Of a stretch of 64,000 bases of DNA, positions 22,661 to 34,462 are shown one piece after another. This DNA comes from Druceiella hillmani (taxonomy: Eukaryota > Arthropoda > Insecta > Lepidoptera > Hepialidae). How positions within the stretch are numbered: the first letter of the stretch is position 1; every line of letters begins with the position of its first letter. The stretch lies in the NCBI GenBank assembly GCA_039881145.1, contig JAYKKI010000126.1, positions 2,324,001-2,388,000 on the forward strand, in the 5' to 3' direction. The translations under genes were made by a program, and so were the position numbers. The notes beneath the pieces are model-generated. The model searched no databases, was not told the DNA's origin, and worked only from the letters and a program-made list of their open reading frames with translations.

Positions 22661-24289
22661 GATGATACGATTTTCGCTGGGTTTGGCATTTCGCAGTTCA
22701 GAACTGTGTCACCAGATTTCTTGGAGACCTATTTTGGCTGATTGATTAGTGTGTAGGAGTAGATTATTTGTTAATTGACCGTTTTAGTGCCACGGTTTTT
22801 TTCTCATATATACTTAAAAATGCCAAAGAAATCTTTTGTTTTTGATGTCATTTACCTTTGTCTCGAAAAAAAAAACTATCTCTTCCAAAAATTATCCAAT
22901 TTTAATAATTTTTTCGGTGTTTTCTGAATAAAAACTTGTACAAGGATAATAACATACAAAGAGTAATTATGGAAATATGTATTGTGAACAAAAATTATAA
23001 CAGAAACTGAACTGAAGGTCACATCGTCAGTTTCGCAGTCCGGTACATCCTCCGTATCAGCAAAATAATTGTTATCGTCGCTATTACCACTATCACTCAA
23101 AATTTGCATTACGCCAAATTGTGAGCGCACCACAATGTCACTCCCACTATCACTTTCTTCACAACTTGAAAAACGATCATTAGATCACGAATTAAATCAT
23201 GATGTAAACGTATTATATATTTATGCAGGAAATTAATCGTGATTGTAAACGTATTATATATTTATGCAGGAAATATAACGTAATGTGGGATTTCGTAAGT
23301 TTTAGGAAAGGTTTTTTTTTCTTTTTTCAATAGTTTCAGGTCATATAAATTCTATTTTACGATTTAGTATTATATGTCGCTTTGATATTGAATAAATTTC
23401 AGGCATTATGTTGCGCAACGGGATAATGTTTTTACTGAATTATATGAAGAGACTGTACCTGTTTCAATATTCATACGCGTAGCTTCTACTTATGGCTCTA
23501 ATCTTAGACGTTGATCGATCAGTCATAACAATAAAACGAAATAATATATCACGGTTATAAAAAATGCTAAGTTTCGTCGTTTTGTTTAAACTTTTATTTA
23601 ATCCTCAAAATATTTGACAGATTGTTAAATAATTTGCTCAAAAATACCATTCGGAATTTAAGAATTGTCCTGAAAAATAAGTGAAGTATTCTAAACACGA
23701 TTTCTATGTATTTGTTCATTTGGGTATACATCAGTTAATCAAAAATAGATGCGCTGATTTGAATGAAGCCTTTACACGTTGCTCAGGAAGATTCTGCGTT
23801 GATATACTGTTGATCTCATTCTGCGTTGATCTCATACTGTTGAAGAACAGAAATGTATTCCGTACTTCATTAGTTACAACATGGTTACATACGTATCGGG
23901 ATGTGTTGTATAATGCAGCCATCTGTTGTGTTATACATCCTTCTGTTGTATGTATTTTCGTTGTTGGATGTATTCGGAAATGTTTATATTCACAAGTTGT
24001 TCCCATACGTAGGAAAATGCCGCCGTAGTTACAGTATCAAACTTTATTAAAGCATTTGTTTAATTATTAATTCTATCCTTTACAACGACCATACATTTTC
24101 CTATATATCTAAACCTTCAATACTTTTCAGATACGCTAATTTATTTAAATATGCACTTTTAGTCAAACAAGCTACTAGATCTTATAAAGTCCTTCTCAGT
24201 TCGGTGGTATGGATCCAGCGATGACTGAATAGAGTACGTAACGCGTAATACCATTTCGTACACAAAGCTGTTTTTATTACATTATATTA
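22661..24289. other. AT-rich DNA, nothing recognised
   Basis: Contains the small duplication at 23.2 kb and a 26-bp partial duplication (ctgcgttgat.tcatactgttga) near 23.80 kb. The 115-codon + frame at 23681 overlaps a minus frame and has no signature. Confidence 0.4.
23190..23280. repeat. ~46-bp duplication
   Basis: gtaaacgtattatatattta followed by tgcaggaaat occurs twice in succession. It lies in otherwise unremarkable AT-rich DNA. Confidence 0.8.
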
Positions 24290-24445
24290 TTATACGGGGA
24301 AGCACTAAGCGAGTTACAGTTGCAAATGCCATTTGTGGTGCTGTCCAAACTTCTCAAGCTCACGTTCCGCGCCGCGTATGAAGCGCGCGCCGTCATTTGT
24401 CGAGAGCAGAGAGTGACGCATCGATGGGGTGACTTATCGTTAGTT
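24290..24445. other. GC-rich island 5
   Basis: ttccgcgccgcgtatgaagc and gcgcgccgtcatttgtcgag lie in AT-rich DNA, next to a (TA)n tract. Candidate regulatory element by composition. Confidence 0.25.
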
Positions 24446-24494
24446 TTTTTTGGGACACATTTTTTCCTTTGATTGTGACTGTTGGCTTGCTTGC

Positions 24495-24499
<5 letters not shown>

Positions 24500-24537
<38 letters not shown>
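24500..24537. repeat. (TA)n microsatellite
   Basis: About 18 TA units, next to a GC-rich island at 24.3-24.4 kb. Confidence 0.95.
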
Positions 24538-24541
<4 letters not shown>

Positions 24542-24690
24542 TCTACGTTATACATTTCTAGATTGTGAGATTCTAGATTAGTTTTAGAATTTATTCTTCT
24601 GGCAGCACCCAGGATACCCCCCCTGGTGTCTATATCAATATATCATCAGTATCTTCCCCTTAGAGTGTGATAAATAGTAATGATACTATA

Positions 24691-25146
24691 GTTTGTAATA
24701 TGTAAATATAAATGAGTTATTCAATTAGTTATGACAAGTTTTTTACATAATATTAACTACATTTCATTTGTGTAGGTGTTTACTAAACCTTTAAGGTATA
24801 AATTTGCTTAGTTCCATTAAAATTCGTCCATTGGTTTTTGTGTGATGCACGTACAGACATATTCTAGTGATCATTATATTTTATGTATAGATATGTATGG
24901 ATTTTGCATTTTTTTTTAGTTTGTAATATGTAAATATAAATGAGTTATTCAATTAGTTATGACACATTTTTTACATAATATTAACTACATTTCATTTGTG
25001 GAGGTGTTTACTAAACCTTTAAGGTATAAATTTGCTTAGTTCCATTAAAATTCGTCCATTGGTTTTTGTGTGATGCACGTACAGACATATTCTAGTGATC
25101 ATTATATTTTATGTATAGATATGTATAGATTTTGCATTTTTTTATT
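24691..25146 (+). repeat. 228-bp direct duplication of an RTE-type tail
   Basis: Two nearly identical units start gtttgtaatatgtaaatata at 24691 and 24919. Each contains ccattaaaattcgtccattg and gtgtgatgcacgtacagaca, the end signature of lepidopteran RTE-class copies. The few differences include aagtttttt versus cacattttt. A (taa)n tract follows at about 25187. Confidence 0.9.
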
Positions 25147-25181
25147 ATTAGGGTTAACTTTGTATTGGTTTGCTAAAGAGC

Positions 25182-25186
<5 letters not shown>

Positions 25187-25212
<26 letters not shown>

Positions 25213-25213
25213 T
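25187..25213. repeat. (TAA)n microsatellite
   Basis: About nine TAA units following the duplicated retroelement tails, possibly the original 3' simple-repeat end of such a copy. Confidence 0.85.
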
Positions 25214-25631
25214 GTGGATAAAATGTATAAAGTACATACAGTGTTTTCTTCAAAACAAAGACAGAAACAATAAAAACATCAATTAAGTATCTTATTATAT
25301 ACATAATGTGAAATGTTATCCACAAAAAGTTGACTAGCTCTTCTTGTTCGATTATGTTATATACATCACCGACACAGCCCGTTTGCAGCTAGCACCTGTT
25401 GACCCACACTCACTTATGTAAGTACAAAAAATATGCATAACACAAAGAAATAAACAAAAAATAAATAAAATTCGGAAGAGGAAAAAATTAAATGAGATAA
25501 TTAAAAAGCTGTGAAGAATCTAAGTTTAAATAATAAAAAAATATTGTAATTTTTCGTGTATTCAGGCGAATTAAAACTAATTTTCTGGCTCAAAAGTAAT
25601 TTTTAGACAGACGTTTAAGTGTGTGTGTATA

Positions 25632-25635
<4 letters not shown>

Positions 25636-25684
<49 letters not shown>
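25636..25684. repeat. (TA)n microsatellite
   Basis: About 24 TA units flanked by short (gt)n and (acat)n tracts. Confidence 0.95.
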
Positions 25685-25690
<6 letters not shown>

Positions 25691-26310
25691 CATACACATC
25701 ATTTGTAGCAACTATTTGTAGTCTATCATTTTGTTAGTTTGCCAGTATTTATGTTAAAGTTTTTGTAAAACGTGAGGCCATTAATAACCTGCAGAGGAAA
25801 GCTTCCGTATACATTATCCTTGACTTATTTTATTCTTCTATTCTAACTATTAAACTTTCATAAAAGGTAATTGGCTGTAACCCTGAATTTTGTTTTGCAA
25901 AGTTTTAAATTGAAATTGAAAAGAATTAAAGGCTTTTGAAATACATAACAAGCTATTTTGAAATACGAAGTTTAACGAGTTATTAAAAAAATATATATTT
26001 TTCATAACCTGTATAAAGCGGTATGTAAAACTATTGAACTTTTGACAGGCTAGATGTCAAAAATTGTAAATTCTATGAAAATAACAATAGTTTTATATAA
26101 CCATTTTTGAAAAATGAAATGAGCAACAAGGTTTATAATGATATGTTTTGAAATAGCTGGATAGTTATAAATGAGATATTAAATAAAAAAACAAAAACAC
26201 AAATAATGAGTACAATCATTTGCATAAGACAATTTCGAGTATTAGTTTTGTTCGATTTCTATAACTATTAACATTTTAATTTTTTTAGAAATAATTAGCA
26301 TATTTTATAT
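25685..26310. other. AT-rich DNA, nothing recognised
   Basis: Intron-like sequence between a (TA)n tract and the 165-bp satellite. Confidence 0.4.
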
Positions 26311-27630
26311 AAATAGAACTTTTTTATGTAGAAAAAACATTAATTTAGAAAACATATTGTATATAATTTTATATTTCAAATGGTCCAAACCGGAGGGGTC
26401 AAGTTATTGAAGAGTTTAGAAGAGGCTTGAAGTATAAGAATATAGTATGATATTTGTAATGTGCTTTGGTCTCGTATTAATAGAACTTTTATTTATAGAA
26501 AACATTAATTTATCAAACACATTGAAAGTAACTTTTATATTTCCAATGGTCCGAAGCGGAGGTGTAAAGTTATTCAATAGTTTGAAAGAGACTTGAAGTA
26601 TAAGAATCTAGTATGATATTTGTAATGTGCTTTGATCTCGTCCTAATAGAATTTTTTTACTTAGAAAACAGTAATTTAGCAAACAAATTGAATATAACTC
26701 ATATTTCAAATGGTCCAAATTGGACGTTTAAAGTTATTCAAGAGTTTGAAAGAGACTTGAAGTATAAGAATCTAGTATGACATTTGTAACGTGCTTTGAT
26801 TTCGTGCTAATAGAACTTCTTACATAGAAAACATTAATTTAGCAAACACATTGAAAATAACTTTTATATTTCAAATGGTCCGAAGCGGAGGTGTAAAGTT
26901 ATTCAATAGTTTGAAAGAGACTTGAAGTATAAGAATCTAGTATGATATTTGTAATGTGCTTTGATCTCGTCCTAATAGAATTTTTTTACTTAGAAAACAG
27001 TAATTTAGCAAACAAATTGAATATAACTCATATTTCAAATGGTCCAAATTGGACGTTTAAAGTTATTCAAGAGTTTGAAAGAGACTTGAAGTATAAGAAT
27101 CTAGTATGACATTTGTAACGTGCTTTGATTTCGTGCTAATAGAACTTCTTACATAGAAAACATTAATTTAGCAAACACATTGAAAATAACTTTTATGTTT
27201 CAAATGGTCCGAAACGGAGGTGTAAAGTTATTCAATAGTTTGAAAGAGACTTGAAGTATAAGAATCTAGTATGATATTTGTAATGTGCTTTGATCTCGTC
27301 CTAATAGAATTTTTTTACTTAGAAAACAGTAATTTAGCAAACAAATTGAATATAACTCATATTTCAAATGGTCCAAATTGGACGTTTAAAGTTATTCAAG
27401 AGTTTGAAAGAGACTTGAAGTATAAGAATCTAGTATGACATTTGTAACGTGCTTTGATTTCGTGCTAATAGAACTTCTTACATAGAAAACATTAATTTAG
27501 CAAACACATTGAAAATAACTTTTATATTTCAAATGGTCCGAAGCGGAGGTTTAAAGTTATTCAAGAGTTTGAAAGAGACTTGAAGTATAAGAATCTAGTA
27601 TAACATTTGTAATTTGCTTTGGTCTCGTAA
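26311..27630. repeat. 165-bp satellite with 329-bp dimeric higher-order repeat
   Basis: Eight monomers; the anchor caaatggtcc falls at 26377, 26543, 26707, 26872, 27036, 27201, 27365 and 27530. Alternate monomers are of two types: A (gaagcggaggtgtaaag, atgatatttgtaatgtgc, gatctcgtcctaatag) and B (aaattggacgtttaaag, atgacatttgtaacgtgc, gatttcgtgctaatag). A-to-A distance is exactly 329 bp for three steps. Successive dimers are nearly identical while A and B differ substantially, which defines a true higher-order repeat. The edge monomers are more diverged. Confidence 0.95.
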
Positions 27631-27720
27631 TACTATATATTCGTATTATCGTTCTTATACAAATGTCGGTATTTATCCTTATTTTACTTTATTCTCTTTG
27701 TTATGATTGAACTCCTGATT

Positions 27721-27790
27721 AAATTCAATCACTCTTTTATGTCTTCTGAAACAATTATTTCAGAAGACATATGCGAGTGTTTGAATTTAT
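27721..27790. repeat. 70-bp foldback hairpin
   Basis: Imperfect arms of about 31 bp: aaattcaatcactc...tgtcttctgaaa on the left and tttcagaagaca...gagtgtttgaattt on the right. A six-base loop separates them. It lies just downstream of the 165-bp satellite. It may be a tiny MITE or a structured RNA; nothing distinguishes the two. Confidence 0.55.
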
Positions 27791-28149
27791 TTGTTGTTAA
27801 ATCCAGATCTAAATTAGTATGTAGTAAATTTAAATTGCCATAAATAGTGCTTAATGCACCTACCTTTATATATGTATTTCTTTTCCTCTAGGACCAACTA
27901 TATCGGAATTCTCCAATTTCCCTCGGTATTCAACTGCCCAACACCTGATAGCGGTCACAGCAGAGTGTGATTTATTTATGATGAGTGAAAGTAAATTTGT
28001 AGAATTGTGCCGTCGTTATCTTTTGTAGTTCTCATGTATTTTGTATTCATGTTAGTTTAAACTTTGTTAAACCATTAATTTCTTATCGTTACGTAAATGT
28101 TACCTATAATGTAACGATGAATGTGTGTGTGTGTTTGTAAATAAATAAA

Positions 28150-28480
28150 TGTTCAACGATATTACCCTCGAATTGTAGCGATCGACGCATGTCGTCCCAG
28201 CAAATATTGCCGCCGCATAGTGTCACTACCGTCCGATTATCTATCAAATGGATACCCGATCTCGCTATTCGGCTGTCCGTATGTTGTTTTTTCTCTGGCA
28301 AGCGCCGCGCGGGCTGTCAGTGTACATTTGACAGCGAGCGCAGTACTTGTGCACGGGGTCGCCCCCCTCGGCTCTGTATCACTTATTCAAATTCAATTAA
28401 CATGTAATGGCAGCGTAGTCTTTGCGAGCTGCCGGCGGGTTTTTGTGCTGGCGCCAACTGCTTGTTTGCCTACTCACTTG
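28150..28480. other. GC-rich island 6
   Basis: About 330 bp of balanced to GC-rich DNA (gtcccagcaaatattgccgc; gcaagcgccgcgcgggctgt; ggggtcgcccccctcggctc). Two overlapping + frames and one minus frame are open, none with codon or motif support. It could be a promoter region or conserved noncoding element. Confidence 0.3.
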
Positions 28481-28764
28481 TTGTGAATTGGTTTAGTTAC
28501 AGATTGCGAAGGAATTAAGACTTTAAAATAAAGAAACTTGGACTTTGAAGTCGAATACTTTTTTACCAGAATGAGACACACTCCAGCTGATTTTTATAAT
28601 TTTTTGGAAATAAAATTGTGTTTTCAAGTTGGAATTTTCAATAAAAAATTATAATATTGTATTCTGCAATCTCTCTGTTTGCATTATATTCCGGAATGAT
28701 TGAATTTTTGGTTTTATAGTTTTGAAAAAGAAATAAGAGACGAGAACAGGAAAAGAAAGAGAAC

Positions 28765-28791
28765 AAATATAAGCCACGTTGGCTTATATTT
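28765..28791. repeat. Short perfect hairpin (12-bp stem)
   Basis: aaatataagcca and tggcttatattt are separated by three bases. The stem is followed by a T-rich run. No transcription unit is evident around it. Confidence 0.5.
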
Positions 28792-29049
28792 TTCACATAT
28801 TTCTCCGATATTTTCTTTTACAAAGTTAATCTCAAATTATTTCTGATTATTTCTCGGTTATTTTCTTATTTTTTAATACTGTTGAGATTTTTATTATAAA
28901 AAGCTCAAGATGATCTTAAACTGCGTGCGAAAAGAGTTGTGCAGCTAGCTTGTAGGAAGAAATGAAAAGTGATACAATTATTATTGTTAATATTGGGTTG
29001 GCCCCTTTTAGGACTCTTTTAGAAACTTTATTAAGTTCCCCAATGTTTT

Positions 29050-29690
29050 TATTATAAGGAAAATATGCCAAAGTGCACCCGGTTAAGTACAATTAGCGCC
29101 AAACTTTCAAATGCCTTAGACAGTTGACTTAAATAGATATCAAATACGCACCCCTCTAAGTCATGAATTAATGTTTGTAAACAATTATTGATATTCAAGT
29201 GTAACTTCGACTGATTGAAACAATTAGTAACTGGCGCCAATGTACAAGTGGGTTATATACAGTAATCATAAACACAAACGACAACGGCTTGACGTAGGAC
29301 AAACAGACACGCCTTCAAACGCATTAGACCATGGACTTAAGTCGACTTTCAATGCGGGGTCTTCTACTTTATGAATTATTGTTTGTAAACAAAAAAAAAT
29401 GTAACTTCGTCTGGCCAAAACAATTAGTAACTGGCGAAAAGATACAATGGGTTAGATACGGCAATGATAAATAGAAACGTCAACGGTTTGGTCAAATGCA
29501 TTAGACAATGGAATAAAATTGATTTCAAATGCGGACTTTTCTACTCTTTGAATAATGTTTGTAGACAATTATTGATATCAAATCGTAATTCCGACAGGAC
29601 GAAACAATTCGTAACTGGCGAAAAGATAAAATTGCATTATAGACGTTAAACTTGAATACAAACGACAATGCTTTGGTGCAGAACAAACGG
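29050..29690. repeat. Degenerate ~185-210-bp tandem repeat, 3 copies
   Basis: The motif caattagtaactggcg appears at 29221, 29421 and (as caattcgtaactggcg) 29605. The companion motif tcaaatgccttagaca... appears near 29108, 29317 and 29494, and a gtttgtaaacaattattgat-type motif lies in between. The units are heavily diverged, so this is an old array. Confidence 0.75.
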
Positions 29691-29999
29691 GTATCTTAGT
29701 ATCCGAACCCGAAATGAATACCAGGAATGTAATGTTGAGCTGCTGCATTCATTGGGAGTTGTTTATCGAAGAATATAACTCGAATTTAGAGATATATAAG
29801 CTAGCATACTAAGTAGTCAATATTACCGAACTTATTTTCTCTATACTAACGTTAGATCATGTAACGCAAATCATCTATACTCCTGAAAAATTGCAGGAAT
29901 TGAGGCGAATCCTGCTAGTAGTACACGTCTCTTAATTATTTGACATTTTGTCATTCTACTTTTAATGTATCTAATTGATACATATGGCTGACTTATTGC

Positions 30000-30140
30000 T
30001 ACGAGAGCAATCTCTTACAGCCAACCGTAACACCCATCCAGCCCCGCTCAACGAACAGCCGGGAATCGAACCCGTGTCTCCGCGGTGCGCCGTGTCGTCA
30101 CAGACCGTACGCCTTATGATCAACCCAACACACGACGGCG
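30000..30140 (-). mobile_element. Possible tRNA-derived SINE fragment
   Basis: Read on the minus strand it contains gggttcgattcccggc, a perfect RNA polymerase III B-box. About 45 bases upstream lies a poor A-box-like tgatcataaggcgtacgg. The region is far more GC-rich than its flanks. It does not fold as a full tRNA by eye, so a SINE head or decayed tRNA pseudogene is the best guess. Confidence 0.45.
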
Positions 30141-30738
30141 ACGGCCTTTTATATTTCGTTATCAGTTGTTCAGAAGTTTAAGACATCATTGGCAGAATAA
30201 AAAAAAATGACAATATGGAAAATATTGAACAAAATCTTTTAAAATGTTGGTATCTAAGTCATGAAACATTTATGCCGATGTCTTAGCACTTCCTACCAGA
30301 TGGCAGCAAGTCCTCAGTAAAGGTAGTGTCTTGTAGTAGTGATTTCTTTGTCACATTTAAATTTTAAAATATATTTTTAACAAACCAGGGTTAGTACGAT
30401 GATTTTGTTAAGACATAATAGCCAATTCAGTAATAATATATAATATAACAGTTTTATTGCAAATGAAAAATTTCGCCCAAATTAGTGAATATTTAGCGGC
30501 GATAAAAGGTATATGATAAAGATATTTTTCATTATCATATATAAATATCATAATATATATATCATTTATAAAGATATTTTTACATGCGGCCATTATTGAA
30601 GCTTGGTTAAACTTATTTCTCGTCTTTACGTTATTTTTTTAGTCCGAGTAAAGCATCATTTTAGAATAGCGAGTTTCAATTATGTCCCATTAATAGTAGT
30701 AAGAAAATATTTATCTTGCCTTATTTCATGCTCGTTTA

Positions 30739-31030
30739 TGGATTAGTTATATAGTAAATAGTTAATTATGACTCGTACTTGGATTAGTTATGTAGTAAAT
30801 AGTTAGTTATGACTCGTACTTGGATTAGTTATGTAGTAAATATTTAGTTATGACTCATATTTGGACTAGTTATGTAATAAATAGTTATATATGACTCGTA
30901 CTTGGATTATTAATGTAGTAAATATTTAGTTATGACTCGTACTGGGATCATTTATGTAGTAAATATTTAGTTATGACTAGTACTTGGATTAGTTATGTAG
31001 CAAATAGTTGGATTATTGGATTAGTTATGT
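30739..31030. repeat. 41-bp tandem repeat, ~7 copies
   Basis: The unit ggattagttatgtagtaaat followed by agttagttatgactcgtact recurs from 30740 at 41-bp steps, with increasing divergence and short indels towards the right end. Confidence 0.9.
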
Positions 31031-31089
31031 AAAATCAGAATTAAATTATAATAGTTTCTTATATAAACTACACAATTCTAAGTTTTTTT

Positions 31090-31400
31090 TGTCGATGCCA
31101 CTACACGGAGTGTAGAGTGTAACAACAGTCGATTGTTCCAGTCGCACAATGCAGCAAAATTGGTCGCGACCCTAGCTCAAAAGAATATTAAGTCAAATGG
31201 CAGTTTGTGCGAGAGGAGAAAGTCAATCGGTAGCCCTTATTGAAGTCATTAGATGTTGACCAGCGGTGAATGGACCGGGAACTTCTTTTGTTGCGGTGCA
31301 CCGGCGCGATGGCAATGGAGGTCGTTAACTGGAAAACGACGTCCGTGCAGGCGGACCACGTCCATGCGAACCGTTTAGACGATTTCTCGGCTATTTTCTT
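31090..31400. other. GC-rich island 7
   Basis: Contains ttgcggtgcaccggcgcgat and gcaggcggaccacgtccatg. Open frames exist on both strands and mirror each other, so they are uninformative. Candidate conserved noncoding DNA. Confidence 0.25.
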
Positions 31401-32574
31401 TAAGTACATCATTGGCCAGAGGGTGAACCGAATACGATTTATGTATGGAAATGAAAAGTTCACTTGAATACTACAACTAGACTGGAGGAACTTGAAAGGT
31501 TCAAATTATATTAAGCCAGGAACATGCTTTCTGTGTTATGACGTAATATAATATTGAAATGGGAAATTTAGGTTTAACCGCTACACTAAACTCTGCATTT
31601 CCTCTCAGGGTTGGCGTAAAACAGTAGGTTTCTGAAAACCGTGTTTATAAGATGGCAGCCATCTTTATTAGGGGGTAAAACTTTACGTCGGATAAAACGG
31701 TACATTTAGTAAGTTCAATGATTCAGTCGTAGCAAAGGAAGTATTCGATTTCTGTTATTCCATATGCAGCGAGTCCCTTGTACCGTTTGGAAGGGTTAGC
31801 TATAAAGGTCTCAAAAATATCCTCTCCATTATTTAGATAGTATATCTTTGGAGACTTTCTGAAAAATATGCAAATCAGCATTATTTTCGAATCAAGTCAG
31901 TATAAAACTATGAGAAAAAATACAGTGCGATGATTCTAAATATCATCACATGTACCATACTTTTACGCCTCTGGAAGATATAGTAAGCAATATATTTACG
32001 TTGTCAAGAATTAATATTTGTAAATCGTTTAATTAGAAACACCGTGTATTTTTCCATGCTTATAAGAGCCTAATGTGTACCAAATACTAATTTGAAAGTA
32101 TATAAACTAAATAAGTATATTGTAATCCATGAACGCGTGATAAAAATATATATTCTTAAATGTGAAGAAATAACCGGGTATTCATGTATCATTTTGTACG
32201 TAAACAACAAATTAATATTCACATAGGTGACGCGTCGCACTTGTTTATTGATATTTGAATACGGCACATTTCTTTGCGATATTTAATGAGATTGTATTAA
32301 TTTTTTTGTGGTAATTCATTTGTTTTTTAATCATGGTAATTATTTTGCCCAAATAAAAAAAATTGATAAAGAAAAAACCCACCTTATGAATCTCCATCTT
32401 TATAACATTGTTTTGAGCCAAATTCAGGTAAAAAGGGATAAATTTTTCTAATTGAGGGAAAATGAAATGCTATTCTTCGCGTATTTTCTTTTATTTTTGT
32501 ATATATGAACATACAGTCTTAGGAATATATTGCTAAGGAAAAAAATTGTGGAATTGAGCTGAAATCTTTAAATT
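31401..32574. other. AT-rich DNA, nothing recognised
   Basis: No repeat, RNA or coding signal was noticed. Confidence 0.4.
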
Positions 32575-32780
32575 GTACAGGTTTTTAGTTGCAGTTGAAA
32601 TGAAAGTGGCGAGTTGGTGCGAGTGGAACGACTGGGTCGATAATGGAAGTGACAGGCGGTTCGAGTGTGTGCAAATATTGTTCACGGCGCAGCTGTTTCG
32701 CGGATATCGGACATGTCGCTCGTATGGCGCCGAAAATCGGCCGGCATCTGAGTCCCGTGTTAGCACCATATCTAGATGAC
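32575..32780. other. GC-rich island 8
   Basis: Contains gcgcagctgtttcgcggata and gtatggcgccgaaaatcggc. Three overlapping frames are open, with no protein signature. Confidence 0.25.
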
Positions 32781-33504
32781 CTTATCTTTAAATGTTTTGC
32801 GTTGTGTGATTATTTGCTAAATATTGGCTGGTGTTTTTTTGATTATTTGCGCGTTTCTGTTTTGTTTGAATAACACAATTCGTGGAGTGGATTGGAGTGT
32901 GAAAACGTGTCGTGAATTGTCGGTTGATGAATGATGGTGTCCCTCGGGTTACGGAAAATATGGTTTCTGACCTTATCACTAGTTGTTTGATTAATGTTCC
33001 AAATATTGACGAAACATTGTCATGATTCGAACATGTTCTAAATATTGTTTATGCATAGTATTATTTTGAGATCAGAGAAAAATTGAGTATAAGAAGGTTG
33101 ACCAAGGTTTGATCAGTGATTAAAAAAAGTATTACTTGCTCGTATGTTTGGTAGGCTTGTTGATTATAATTGTCTTAAAATTCTAGCATGGCTGTTTAAA
33201 ACCAAAATCCATTTTAGCACGATGATCTCAGGAATTCAAAGATACCGTAGTTAATTTATTTTTAACTTTTTATCTGTTTTACCTCAATAGATACGAAGTA
33301 ATCTTGTTGTTCGCGGTCATATTTTGTCGATCCTAGCATTAAAAAAAGTGATACTTTATTGATGATTTTTCGTTTTTATTATTTACATATATATTGCATC
33401 TTGATAAATCAAATTACCAAATTTCAAAGAGTTTCACCGAGTAGTAATTGGAAAATAAATTAAGTTTTTTACTATTTTTAAGCACAGCAAGGTGAAACGC
33501 CAAA

Positions 33505-33672
33505 ATGTTGAGTGCCCATGACGAAACTGTCCCGCAAGTACAATTCATGCCAGACTGCCTTAATTACATTAAAGGTAATCCCAAATTTCATGCTTTCAAG
33601 TTTTCTTTCCCAAAATATATGTTTTGGTGTCTCGCTGATTCACTGGCAGATCATTACATCCAATGTACCTAG
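33505..33672 (+). pseudogene. Possible piggyBac-type transposase fragment
   Basis: A 55-codon stretch reading MLSAHDETVPQVQFMPDCLN followed by YIKGNPKFHAFKFSFPKYMF loosely matches the piggyBac/PGBD block around the second catalytic Asp. The usual pattern there is an acidic D-E-x-x-V/I-P-F-x-G-R, then Y-I-K-x-K-P-x-x-x-G-x-K. The G-R and the second K are not kept. It ends in a stop and has no recognisable flanking domain. I base this only on motif similarity; chance is a real alternative. Confidence 0.3.
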
Positions 33673-34203
33673 AATATTGAAATTTAGAACATTAGTAGTG
33701 TTATGTGTAAATATAAAACGAAAATTAGAAAGTGGGACATAATCGGGAACAAAATTGTGTTTGCGGTTACTTTGCAAGAGTTTTTGTGGAGGTACGCAGC
33801 ATTTGTAACTTTTTTAAAAATTTATTCTGAATTAACCAGAACTACGAAAATATAATATCTAATCATTGGTCAAAGCTAGAAAAAATGCAGTAATAGAATA
33901 TAATATAATCAAGTTCATTTACCGACCTGATATGTGACATATTTTATTCCAAAAGAATTAAATAATTTACAAACAGAGAATGGGGTTGACGTCCACTTAT
34001 TGCCATGATACAGTTACCAGACGCATCATAATTAAAAAAAAGGTTGCTTCATAAAGTAAGCAGTGGTCCACATTCAATAAAAAACGATAAAGGTTCTAAA
34101 AAAATAGAATTTAATGCAGATAGCAATAAAAAGATTTGCGATCTAAAGTTTTGCCAAGTTCAGTTTCTGTATCAAGCTTATAATTACAAACTTTATGACG
34201 ACA

Positions 34204-34462
34204 AAGTAAAACATGTTTTCAATTTAATGATATGATTTGAACTTGGAAATTTTTCTATATTTTGTACGTATTTAATTAAGGCCTAAGGATAAAGTGAAAC
34301 ATGTTTTCAATTTAATGACGATATTTGAACTTGGAAATTGTTTTATGCTTTGTACGTATTTAATTAAGGCCTAAAGACACAGTAAAACATGTTTTCGATT
34401 TAATGATGAGATTTGAACTTGGAATTTTTTCTATACTTTGTACGTATTTAATTAGGGCCTAA
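34204..34462. repeat. 88-bp tandem repeat, 3 copies
   Basis: aaaacatgttttcaatttaa, gatttgaacttggaa and tttgtacgtatttaattaag recur at about 34207, 34296 and 34384. The copies differ by small indels. It is noncoding. Confidence 0.9.

Noticed and set aside
23681..24028. 115-codon + strand frame
   Set aside because: An overlapping minus frame is equally open, and the sequence contains a local duplication and no protein signature.
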